Both the position numbers and the translations under genes were made by a program. This document shows, one piece after another, positions 17,517-24,659 of a stretch of 38,008 nt of DNA (positions are counted from its first letter, which is position 1; each line of letters opens with the position of its first letter). The notes under the pieces were generated by a model. That model was given only the letters and a program-made list of their open reading frames with translations, did not search any database and had not been told where the DNA came from. The stretch comes from an uncultured Bacteroidales bacterium (GTDB lineage Bacteria; Bacteroidota; Bacteroidia; Bacteroidales; WCHB1-69). The DNA lies in the NCBI GenBank assembly GCA_947169105.1, contig CAMVOL010000023.1:1-38008 (forward strand), given 5' to 3'.

Positions 17517-18534
17517 ATTTTTCTTTTTTTAAGAACGATTTCCCATCGAAGAAGTGCCGTCCTTTGAGATGATATTCGACGAGAATGGGCGTTTGCCAAA
17601 TGTCACGGAATGCGTCGAAGGGCTGTCCTGCCCGTTTTGTCTTGAATCTTTTATAGTTTTTAATAATCTCAAAATGAGCTTTATAGACGGCGGTGAAGTC
17701 TTTCCCGTGGCCTTGCAGCAGAAACGTGAACGCCGCCACATTGTCAAGCAGCAGCCGCATCAGGAAGGTGGGCAGCAGCCGTTTGGCCGGCAGGTTCTTG
17801 ATGAGGAGGTAGTGGTTGTTGCGGAAATTGAGGAAGGTTTTGAAGGAGTTGTTCTTGGGCAGGGTGCCGCCGCCGACGTGGAAGACGACGGAGCGTGGTT
17901 CGGCCACGATACGGTAGCCGTGGTTGCGGATGCGCCAGCAGAGGTCGATCTCCTCCATGTGGGCGAAGAAGTCGTCGTCGAGGCCGCCGAGGGCGCGATA
18001 GACGCTGCTGCGTACGAACAGGGCGGCGCCGGTGGCCCAAAAGATGTCGGCACGGGTGTCGTACTGTCCGTTGTCCTTTTCGATGGTGCCGAAAACACGG
18101 CCGCGGCAGAAGGGATAACCGTACTTGTCGAGGTAGCCGCCGCATGCACCGGCATACTCGAAATGCTGGCGGTCGCTGAAACTCAGTATTTTGGGCTGAA
18201 CAGCCGCAATTTGCGGGTCGGAATCCAACAACTCGATGACGGGCTCCACCCATCCTTCCGCCACTTCAATGTCGGAATTGAGGAGGCAGTAGTATTCCGC
18301 CTCCACTTGGGCGAGTGCCACGTTGTAGCCGGTGGCGAACCCGTAGTTCTTGTCGTTGCGGATGATACGGATGTCAGGGTACGTTTCGGCCATAAAAGCC
18401 AGCGAGTCGTCAGTGGATGCGTTGTCGGCAATGATGATTTCCGCCCACTGCGGCGTGCGGGCCAGCAGCGACGGCAGGAACTGTTCCAGAAACTTTCTGC
18501 CGTTCCAGTTCAATATGACGATGGCTAACTTCAC
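17509..18534 (-). CDS. family 2 glycosyltransferase
   Basis: The 341-residue protein is a GT-A enzyme: LAIVILNWNGRKF, IIADNASTDDS, KNYGFATGYNVAL, LLNSDIEV (DxD-like, residues 84-91), FWATGAALFVR, GLDDDFFAHMEEIDLCWR and VFHVGGGT. This subtype resembles rhamnosyl- or N-acetylglucosaminyl-type transferases of surface-glycan synthesis. I place the start at GTG 18534 (VKLAIVILNW), not at the farther upstream ATG at 18612, because a -7 box at 18571-18578 would fall inside the longer form and the extra 26 residues do not look like family sequence. It is the first gene of the leftward operon. Confidence 0.9.
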   Translation of the reverse strand: MKLAIVILNWNGRKFLEQFLPSLLARTPQWAEIIIADNASTDDSLAFMAETYPDIRIIRNDKNYGFATGYNVALAQVEAEYYCLLNSDIEVAEGWVEPVIELLDSDPQIAAVQPKILSFSDRQHFEYAGACGGYLDKYGYPFCRGRVFGTIEKDNGQYDTRADIFWATGAALFVRSSVYRALGGLDDDFFAHMEEIDLCWRIRNHGYRIVAEPRSVVFHVGGGTLPKNNSFKTFLNFRNNHYLLIKNLPAKRLLPTFLMRLLLDNVAAFTFLLQGHGKDFTAVYKAHFEIIKNYKRFKTKRAGQPFDAFRDIWQTPILVEYHLKGRHFFDGKSFLKKEKYD

Positions 18535-18570
18535 GATTTTTCGGACTTTTTTTGTTTTAGAAAAAGCCTG

Positions 18571-18578
18571 CAAAGATA
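18571..18578 (-). promoter_or_regulatory. -7 box of the GT2-SRD5A-SGNH operon
   Basis: On the minus strand the sequence reads TATCTTTGC, a strong TAnnTTTG match, 36 nt before the GTG start. It supports the shorter start of the glycosyltransferase and lies back to back with the folC box. Confidence 0.6.
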
Positions 18579-18601
18579 CAACTTTACTTCTTAAAATGAT
18601 G

Positions 18602-18609
18602 TACCTTTG
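18602..18609 (+). promoter_or_regulatory. -7 box of the folC promoter
   Basis: TACCTTTGC matches TAnnTTTG, 44 nt before the folC ATG. With the opposite box at 18571-18578 it forms a divergent pair 23 nt apart, so the two upstream elements must overlap. Confidence 0.6.
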
Positions 18610-18653
18610 CACACCGAAAAAACAAGGTTCAGTTTGAACGTAACTGCCTAAAG

Positions 18654-19952
18654 ATGAACTACCAACAGATTATTGACGAGATTTTCACCGCGCTGCCGAT
18701 GTACCACAAGGTGGGGAGCAGTGCCTATAAGGAGGGCCTTGAGAACATTGAGGCGCTGGCAGCCATTGTGGGGAACCCGGAACGGAAGCTCCGCTGCATC
18801 CATGTGGCCGGAACCAACGGAAAAGGTTCCGTAACCCATTTGTTATCATCCTTTTATCAGGAAATGGGAATGAAAGTGGGTCTCTATACGTCGCCTCATC
18901 TTATTGACTTCCGTGAGCGCATCAAAATCAATGGAGAGATGATTCCCAAAGAGGCGGTGGTCCGGTTTTTTGAGAAATTCCAGCCGGAGTTCAAGAAATT
19001 AGAACCCTCTTTTTTCGAGATGACGACTGCACTGGCTTTCTACTGTTTTGCAGAAGAAAAGGTGGATATCGCTATCGTTGAGGTGGGACTGGGCGGCCGT
19101 TTGGATGCCACCAACATCATTTCGCCGATTGCCTCGGCGATAACTAATATCTCGCTGGAACACACGCAGTTGCTAGGAGATACCTTGGCAAAAATCGCTT
19201 TTGAAAAAGCGGGCATCATCAAGCCGCACACGCCCGTCATCATCGGGAAGGTGCAGCCCGAAACCATGCCGGTCTATCGGCAGCGCGCCGACGAGCTGTC
19301 GGCCCCGCTCCATACTGCCGGGAATATCACCGTACGCCCGCTCCTGCCCGACAGCCCCGTCGCCCGCCGTGTCACCATCACCGACGGCGCCGACGTAATC
19401 GGGGAGGATGTCCGTTTGCCGCTGGCGGGCGACTACCAGTTGGAGAACGTCGCCACGTTCGTGCGGACGGCGCAGGTGTGCGAACCCCATCATCCCGCTT
19501 TGAACCGGCTGATAGTCAGGGCTATTGAAAACGTTCTGGGTAACACCCATCTGATGGGAAGATGGCAGGTTGTGGCGGAAAAGCCCCTCACCATCTGCGA
19601 CACCGGCCATAACAGCGGCGGTTTCGCCTTCATCGCTTCCCAGCTGGAACGTCTGGAATGCAGGAAGTTACATATCGTCATCGGCTTTGTCAGCGACAAG
19701 GACGTGGACAGTATCATCCGTTTGCTTCCGAGGCGTGCCGACTACACGGTGGTGCGAGCCAGCGTGGAGCGGGCGATGGACCCGCAGGTGATTGCGGACA
19801 AGATGCTGGCTGCAGGTCTGAGCGTGCGGGTAAGCGACGCGGGTGTCTATGAAACCAGCCGTGCGGTGAGGTGCGGGGCGGGGGAGGAGGATGCGGTCTA
19901 TATTGGGGGCAGTACCTTCGTGGTGGCGGACCTCCTTGCGGGAATAGAATAA
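18654..19952 (+). CDS. folC: bifunctional dihydrofolate synthase/folylpolyglutamate synthase
   Basis: The 432-residue protein has the Mur-ligase-like ATP site HVAGTNGKGSV (residues 50-60), the substrate loop YTSPHLIDFRERIKING, FFEMTTALAF, VEVGLGGRLDATNI, NISLEHTQLLG and the C-terminal domain motif ICDTGHNSGGF. It joins glutamate to dihydropteroate and to folates in the cytosol. Length is normal. Translation starts at ATG 18654, about 40 nt from the predicted transcript start. No terminator is visible after it; the next gene has its own promoter box 7 nt beyond the stop. Confidence 0.95.
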   Translation: MNYQQIIDEIFTALPMYHKVGSSAYKEGLENIEALAAIVGNPERKLRCIHVAGTNGKGSVTHLLSSFYQEMGMKVGLYTSPHLIDFRERIKINGEMIPKEAVVRFFEKFQPEFKKLEPSFFEMTTALAFYCFAEEKVDIAIVEVGLGGRLDATNIISPIASAITNISLEHTQLLGDTLAKIAFEKAGIIKPHTPVIIGKVQPETMPVYRQRADELSAPLHTAGNITVRPLLPDSPVARRVTITDGADVIGEDVRLPLAGDYQLENVATFVRTAQVCEPHHPALNRLIVRAIENVLGNTHLMGRWQVVAEKPLTICDTGHNSGGFAFIASQLERLECRKLHIVIGFVSDKDVDSIIRLLPRRADYTVVRASVERAMDPQVIADKMLAAGLSVRVSDAGVYETSRAVRCGAGEEDAVYIGGSTFVVADLLAGIE

Positions 19953-19958
19953 AATTCG

Positions 19959-19966
19959 TATTTTTG
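19959..19966 (+). promoter_or_regulatory. -7 box upstream of the YD-like lipoprotein gene
   Basis: TATTTTTG followed by CCGCC, the same context as the boxes before lepA and aroA. The ATG of the next gene is 34 nt downstream. Confidence 0.55.
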
Positions 19967-20000
19967 CCGCCCGTTTTTTTACTGAGTCCATTTACCTTCA

Positions 20001-20855
20001 ATGAAAATAAAGAACTCTGTTATCTTATTGTGTATCTGTCTGTTGGTTGTTGGCTGCCATCGCCATCGCGCCACCATCACGATTGTGCCTGATTTCGCAA
20101 AGACACACCTTCAGCGGGAACATATCTATGGTAATGCCCGTACTATCACCGACTCGATGTTTTATTCGCCAAATGGCTCCGATACGGCCAGCACCGAGGC
20201 GCTTGTGTCGGTTACGCAATATCGGTATAGTGCCGACGGGTGGCTCAATCAGGTGGTGAAGATGAGCGCAGATGGCGACACAATGTCGAACCGTGTGATG
20301 CATTACGACAGCAACGCCAAATTAGTGAGGGACGAGCTTTTCGACAGCACCGGCTGCTGCATTGAACATACCTTGTATGAAAATGATGAACGTGGCTATC
20401 GGGTGAAAGAGGAACGTTATTCGGGTGAGAAACTTGTGCAAACTATTCTGTACCAGAATGATGCTTTTGGGAATTTGGTCGGGATGACGGTGAAGACGGA
20501 CGCATACACGATGACCCGCAAGTACAGCAACAACGAGTTCGGTTTGGCCGTCCGTGTGGATGAGTTCGACCCTGACGGCAAACTTTTCAAATACGTGACG
20601 ATGGAGTACGACAACTACGGTGACATCGTCAACCGCAACGTCCACCGCGACGACGGGCAGCTGCGCGAGTTCACTCACACCCAGTATGCCGACAACGGCG
20701 CCCTTCTGAAGACCGTCTATGAGAACAAACTATCGAAAGGGAACGAGGTGCGGGAGTTCTCCGGCCACGACAGTCAGCGCAACTGGACCCGCAGCTTACG
20801 GAAGACCGGCGGACGTACCGTTTTTATTATCAACCGTAATATCGAATACTATTAA
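20001..20855 (+). CDS. lipoprotein with degenerate YD/RHS-like repeats
   Basis: A lipobox (LLVVGC, Cys19) marks a 284-residue lipoprotein. The mature part repeats short strands of the type YxxDGxLxxxV: QYRYSADGWLNQV, HYDSNAKLVRDE, YQNDAFGNLVGM, YSNNEFGLAVRV, EYDNYGDIVNR and QYADNGALLKT. This spacing (about 20-35 residues) and the Tyr/Asn/Asp/Gly pattern resemble YD (RHS) repeats, so a small beta-solenoid or sheet on the cell envelope is likely. It lacks the RHS core and any toxin domain, so it is not an RHS toxin. Function unknown. It shares a transcript with the DUF5606 gene 18 nt downstream. Confidence 0.75.
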   Translation: MKIKNSVILLCICLLVVGCHRHRATITIVPDFAKTHLQREHIYGNARTITDSMFYSPNGSDTASTEALVSVTQYRYSADGWLNQVVKMSADGDTMSNRVMHYDSNAKLVRDELFDSTGCCIEHTLYENDERGYRVKEERYSGEKLVQTILYQNDAFGNLVGMTVKTDAYTMTRKYSNNEFGLAVRVDEFDPDGKLFKYVTMEYDNYGDIVNRNVHRDDGQLREFTHTQYADNGALLKTVYENKLSKGNEVREFSGHDSQRNWTRSLRKTGGRTVFIINRNIEYY

Positions 20856-20873
20856 CCACAAATATTTTGAACA

Positions 20874-21299
20874 ATGGATTTAAGCAAAGTATTGTCTATC
20901 ACAGGAAAAGGCGGACTTTTCCTTCTGGTTTCTAAAGGAAACAACTGTTTTATCGTTGAATCATTGGAGGACGGCAAGCGTTTTCCCGCTTTCTCGCACG
21001 ACGGGGTCGCCAATCTGGAGAATATTTCTATTTTCGCTGAAGATGAGGATGTTACGCTTCAGTCGGTCTTTCAATCTATCTACAAGAAGGAGAACGGCGG
21101 GATGTGCAATGTGAAACTGAACGACAACAATGCGCTGAAGGCCTATTTCGCAGAAGTGCTGCCCAATTACGACCGCGAGCGTGTCTATGTCTCCAATATC
21201 AAGAAAGTGATTGCTTGGTACAACATTCTTGTGGAGCACAAGCTGGTGGATCTGGAGGAAGCTCCGAAAGGGGAGGAGAAGACGGAAAGCGCGGAATAG
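20874..21299 (+). CDS. DUF5606-type conserved Bacteroidota protein
   Basis: The 141-residue soluble protein begins LSKVLSITGKGGLFLLVSKG and contains FIVESLEDGKRFPAFSHDGV and VYVSNIKKVIAWYNILVEH, which I recognise as the small family DUF5606, widespread in Bacteroidota and of unknown function. There is no signal peptide or transmembrane helix, so it is cytosolic. The C-terminal 15 residues are acidic and probably disordered (GEEKTESAE). It is the second gene after the YD-like lipoprotein and precedes a strong terminator. Confidence 0.8.
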   Translation: MDLSKVLSITGKGGLFLLVSKGNNCFIVESLEDGKRFPAFSHDGVANLENISIFAEDEDVTLQSVFQSIYKKENGGMCNVKLNDNNALKAYFAEVLPNYDRERVYVSNIKKVIAWYNILVEHKLVDLEEAPKGEEKTESAE

Positions 21300-21332
21300 T
21301 CAGCTCCGTTTTTCCTAAAAAAACAGCCGCAC

Positions 21333-21393
21333 TTGCCCGTAAATTCCGAAACTTGTCTGTAAGTATTTGAATTTCACGGGCAATATTTTTTTT
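21333..21393 (+). terminator. long terminator hairpin after the DUF5606 gene
   Basis: TTGCCCGT-AAATTC (21333-21346) pairs with GAATTT-C-ACGGGCAA (21369-21383) with a single bulged base; an inner ACTT/AAGT pair can extend it, and TATTTTTTTT follows. It separates the folC-side genes from trxA. Confidence 0.75.
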
Positions 21394-21423
21394 AGTGGGA
21401 AGATGTTTTTATATAAAAAGATG

Positions 21424-21431
21424 TATCTTTG
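21424..21431 (+). promoter_or_regulatory. -7 box of the trxA promoter
   Basis: TATCTTTGC matches TAnnTTTG and lies 26 nt before the trxA ATG, just after the preceding terminator. The longer upstream reading frame that would include it is therefore not the real start. Confidence 0.6.
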
Positions 21432-21457
21432 CACGCTTCATTTTAAACACCAACGTT

Positions 21458-21772
21458 ATGGCATTACAAATCAATTCTGACAATTTCGAACAGGTTATCA
21501 GCAGCGACAAATTGATCATTATTGACTTTTGGGCGACATGGTGTGGACCCTGCCGTGCACTTTCACCCATTATGGACGAGCTGGCGGAGGAGTACAAGGA
21601 TGAAGTGGTCATCGCCAAGTGCGAAACTGATGAGAACAGCGACATCGCCATGCAATTTGGCGTGCGCAACATCCCGATGCTGGTCTTTATGAAGAACGGT
21701 GAAGTGGTGGAGACGCTTGTTGGCCTGCAGCGCAAAGGCGATCTCGTCAAGAAGATTGACGAACTGAAATAA
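21458..21772 (+). CDS. trxA: thioredoxin
   Basis: The 104-residue protein is a classical thioredoxin: active site WCGPC (Cys29, Cys32), IIDFWATWCGPCR, and the cis-proline loop GVRNIPML. It reduces disulfides in cytosolic proteins. ATG 21458 (MALQINSDNF) gives the family's normal length; an upstream extension to 21395 would cover the promoter. tRNA-Leu follows 5 nt after the stop and a single terminator closes both, so they are likely cotranscribed and processed. Confidence 0.96.
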   Translation: MALQINSDNFEQVISSDKLIIIDFWATWCGPCRALSPIMDELAEEYKDEVVIAKCETDENSDIAMQFGVRNIPMLVFMKNGEVVETLVGLQRKGDLVKKIDELK

Positions 21773-21777
21773 TCTCT

Positions 21778-21858
21778 GCCCGGGTGGCGGAATGGTAGAC
21801 GCGCTCGTTTCAGGTGCGAGTGTCGAGAGACGTGCAAGTTCGACTCTTGTCCCGGGCA
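21778..21858 (+). tRNA. tRNA-Leu (CAG)
   Basis: An 81-nt class II tRNA: acceptor stem GCCCGGG pairs with CCCGGGC, D-arm with GGCGGAATGGTAGAC, anticodon stem CTCGT/GCGAG with loop TTCAGGT (anticodon CAG at 21811-21813), a long variable arm and T-arm GTTCGAC. A at 21858 is the discriminator base; CCA is not encoded. Confidence 0.96.
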
Positions 21859-21860
21859 CA

Positions 21861-21890
21861 AAAAAACCTCCAAATTTTTGGAGGTTTTTT
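21861..21890. terminator. bidirectional terminator between tRNA-Leu and the convergent thioredoxin-fold gene
   Basis: AAAAAACCTCCAAA can pair with TTTTTGGAGGTTTTTT. The A tract on the left and T tract on the right let it act on both strands, ending trxA/tRNA-Leu from the left and the leftward operon from the right. Confidence 0.85.
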
Positions 21891-21906
21891 ATTTTTGTGA
21901 AAACTT

Positions 21907-23400
21907 TTACTTTTTATTCGCCGCTTGTCGCTTCTCGTACTGTTCGAGGAAGTCGGGAATGGTGCTCATCTCGATACGGCGGTTGAGAATGATTTCCCGT
22001 TTCTCGTTGAGGATGAACATGGCGGGATTGCCGCTTTCGTAAATGTTGTAGGCATCGAGGTAATCGACGTTGGCCTTGTTGCCGCCGACGTTGATCCACG
22101 GGTAATTGTTCTCCTTCACATATTTTTTCCAGCGGTCGATGTCGGCATCGTTGGCCACGGCATAGACATCAAAATTACGTTTTCCGATGCGCTCCAGTGA
22201 GTCGTAAAGGGCGTGGAGCTTTTTCGATTCCTTTTTGCAGGTGGGACAGTCAGGATCATAGAACCAGAGGATGACGTAGGGCTTTGGCAGACGGTAGGAG
22301 GAGTGCCACTTGCTGAAGTCGTCGGTCATGGAGGTGTCGGGAATAATCAGCTCCTGCGACTGCTTTCCGATAAGGATAGGGGCAAGGTGCTTAGCCCGTT
22401 TTTCGTACTTTTTGACGATGTCCTCACTCAACCATGTGCATTTGCCTTTCATATGGTTGTTCTGGACCAGATGCACAAAGATGCCGTCGTGACCCAGAAT
22501 TTTGCTGGTTTCATAGTGGTAGGCGAGCCAGTCCACGAAGAAATGGTACATCAGCGTGTCCTTTTCGGCTTTGGCAAGAATTTCATCTATAAGGTTGTTG
22601 ACGGTGTCCGGCTCCTGATATTTGAGGATGTTGTTGAAATAGTCCTTGATTTTCGGCTCCATCATCGGAGTGAACAGGAGGCGGCTGTCACCGAGGTCGA
22701 TATTGTCCCAATAGTGGTGCAGGTAGTAGCGGAACTGGAAGGTGGAATCCTTTTTGCCGTTCGCGTCAACTGGCGCATCCGGAACATCAATCTCCTGATA
22801 GCCGCGTTGCATTTTCGAGAAAAGGTAGTCGGGGTTGCGGTTGATGATCCCTAGGATGAATTCTTTCATCTCCTTGTTCAGATTCTTGATATCTTCTGTA
22901 TATTTGTCTATGTCAGCTTGATTTCCCGCTTTCTTGGCTTCATCCAATGATTTGCGCAGATCGCCCATCTGCTTTTGGGCGGTTACGGTCTTGCGCTGGA
23001 ATGCCAGCACTTCGTCGTTTTGCGGGGAATTGACGAAACTGACATTATCCACCGTTCCTGTGGTGTCGCAGTTGACGGTGAAATTCTGTACCCCGTCAAT
23101 CACGAAGTCAAGGTAGGGGAAGTGTTTCTGGCTGACCAGTTTGTACAGGCCACCCTGATAGGGTTCATCACCCTTGAAGATGAACTGCGGGCCGCTCTTA
23201 GTCATCGTGACGGCGGCGGAGTCCTTCAGTATCAGTTTTTCACGGAAATAGACTGCGAGGAAAACCTTCTCGTCCTTCGCCCCCTTGATGTTGAAGACGA
23301 TGTTGTGTCCCTTCGGGCTACTTGTACCCTTCTTCTGCGCATACAAGCCGCAGGGAATCAATACGATTGCAGATAAAAGAATCAGTACCAGCTTTTTCAT
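21907..23400 (-). CDS. secreted DUF4369/DUF5106/thioredoxin-fold protein (TlpA-like)
   Basis: The 497-residue protein has a signal peptide (LILLSAIVLIPCGLYAQ), an N-terminal beta domain with a DUF4369-like pattern (IVFNIKGAKDEKVFLAVYF), a central helical DUF5106-like region, and a C-terminal thioredoxin domain whose active site is CPTC (Cys385, Cys388) in ILWFYDPDCPTCKKES rather than WCxxC. GNPAMFILNEK supplies the cis-proline loop. Such proteins are periplasmic thiol-disulfide enzymes of Bacteroidota. Its ATG overlaps the TAA of the upstream paralogue by one base (TAATG), so translation is coupled. It ends 17 nt from the bidirectional terminator. Confidence 0.85.
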   Translation of the reverse strand: MKKLVLILLSAIVLIPCGLYAQKKGTSSPKGHNIVFNIKGAKDEKVFLAVYFREKLILKDSAAVTMTKSGPQFIFKGDEPYQGGLYKLVSQKHFPYLDFVIDGVQNFTVNCDTTGTVDNVSFVNSPQNDEVLAFQRKTVTAQKQMGDLRKSLDEAKKAGNQADIDKYTEDIKNLNKEMKEFILGIINRNPDYLFSKMQRGYQEIDVPDAPVDANGKKDSTFQFRYYLHHYWDNIDLGDSRLLFTPMMEPKIKDYFNNILKYQEPDTVNNLIDEILAKAEKDTLMYHFFVDWLAYHYETSKILGHDGIFVHLVQNNHMKGKCTWLSEDIVKKYEKRAKHLAPILIGKQSQELIIPDTSMTDDFSKWHSSYRLPKPYVILWFYDPDCPTCKKESKKLHALYDSLERIGKRNFDVYAVANDADIDRWKKYVKENNYPWINVGGNKANVDYLDAYNIYESGNPAMFILNEKREIILNRRIEMSTIPDFLEQYEKRQAANKK

Positions 23401-24620
23401 TATTCGTTGTTTTTTTGATTATTCTGAAAAAAATCTTCAAGCTGCTCTAACGAAAATTGCCGCATAATTATTTTGTGGTTCTTGTCAATGAGCAGGCAGC
23501 ATGGTGTAGTCACGATGCTGAAATAGTCAATGAAGTCGTAGTTGCTTTCACCCACCTCGGAGCAGGTGTTGGGCCATGTCAGCCCCCACTCCTTGGAAAT
23601 CCGCTTCCACCGGTCGATATCGGCAGTGAGGCTGTGCGCAAATACTTCAAAATCATAGTCTTCGCTATGTTCCTGATACATCTTGCTCAAAATGGGGGTT
23701 TCCTCCTGACAGTCCTCGCAATCGGGATCCCAGAACCAGATGACGGTGTAGGCGTGCTGTGGGTTTTCCGTGGTCTCGCGTTTTCCATCGGCGTTGGTCG
23801 CCTCCAAGTGGGGAATCTCGGCTCCGATGAGCGTGTGCCGCTTGCGCATCACCGCACGCTTCAGCGTCCGCTCGTAGGTGTCAGAATAAAGCTGCAAGTT
23901 GTTGGGAACGTAGTACTTGTCGTACAGATGGACCAAAATGTCGTCAAAGGGCGCGTTGTTGTCCATGTTGTAGTATTTCAGCATCTTGGCAAGATAATAC
24001 TTCCCGATTTCGCTGGTCGCACCGAATTTATCTAACACTTGGTCGATGGTGGCGATGTCAGCTGAGACAAGTTTCTCATAAATTTCCGTGGCGAAAACGG
24101 GATGGCGTAACATCCGGCTTTCGGTTGCATCACAGGAGTCTAGACCGAAAGTCTCCAGTTTCATATATTTGGAAACCAATGCGTTTGGATTGGCCGCACA
24201 TAACGCCTCTGCAAAAATGAAATCTTCCTGTGTGGAGCCGGTAAAATGTTTGTTGAAGTTCTGATAGGTTTGATTCTCAATGGAATTGCTGACCGTTTCA
24301 GAAGAAATGGTAAAGTTACGGCTCTGTTCCACCACAATATGAAGAATGTAACTTTGTTTATCGGTTATCAAATAAAAACCGTCGGGCAGCAGGACTCCGC
24401 TTTTGAAACGAGCAATGCCTTTTTTTACGCGGCAGCTGTCAATGTAGCTGTTTTCGTCACCGTAATATCCTTTCAAATAGAGCATTTCCCCTTCCATTTG
24501 TGGGGCCTGTACCTTTATGTCGTACCCTTTTTTCTGCGCAAAACAGGTCGCCGTCCCTATACATATTATTAATATAAGGATGATTTTGCGGAAAAGGCCG
24601 TTCAGTGAATTTCTTTGCAT
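23400..24620 (-). CDS. secreted DUF4369/thioredoxin-fold protein (TlpA-like), paralogue of its neighbour
   Basis: A 406-residue protein with a signal peptide (IILILIICIGTATCFAQ), a DUF4369-like start (YDIKVQAPQMEGEMLYLKGYY), a helical middle and a thioredoxin domain with active site CEDC (Cys301, Cys304) in VIWFWDPDCEDCQEE and a TTPCCLLIDK loop. The loop has two further cysteines. I chose ATG 24620; an in-frame TTG at 24629 would add three residues. The gene lies 39 nt after glmS and is probably in its transcript. The two paralogues share the order of domains but are clearly diverged, so the duplication is old. Confidence 0.83.
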   Translation of the reverse strand: MQRNSLNGLFRKIILILIICIGTATCFAQKKGYDIKVQAPQMEGEMLYLKGYYGDENSYIDSCRVKKGIARFKSGVLLPDGFYLITDKQSYILHIVVEQSRNFTISSETVSNSIENQTYQNFNKHFTGSTQEDFIFAEALCAANPNALVSKYMKLETFGLDSCDATESRMLRHPVFATEIYEKLVSADIATIDQVLDKFGATSEIGKYYLAKMLKYYNMDNNAPFDDILVHLYDKYYVPNNLQLYSDTYERTLKRAVMRKRHTLIGAEIPHLEATNADGKRETTENPQHAYTVIWFWDPDCEDCQEETPILSKMYQEHSEDYDFEVFAHSLTADIDRWKRISKEWGLTWPNTCSEVGESNYDFIDYFSIVTTPCCLLIDKNHKIIMRQFSLEQLEDFFQNNQKNNE

Positions 24621-24659
24621 AATGTTCAATGACGCTAAAGGCGGGAAAATGTTGCAAGA

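Noticed and set aside
17554-18528. Plus-strand open frame of 324 codons opposite the glycosyltransferase
   Set aside because: The minus strand encodes clear GT2 motifs over the same region; the plus product has no recognisable domain.
18535-18612. N-terminal extension of the glycosyltransferase to ATG 18612
   Set aside because: It would cover a strong -7 box and adds 26 residues unlike the family; GTG 18534 is preferred.
20001-20855. RHS/polymorphic toxin
   Set aside because: Only degenerate YD-like strands are present; there is no RHS core, no C-terminal toxin and no immunity gene beside it.
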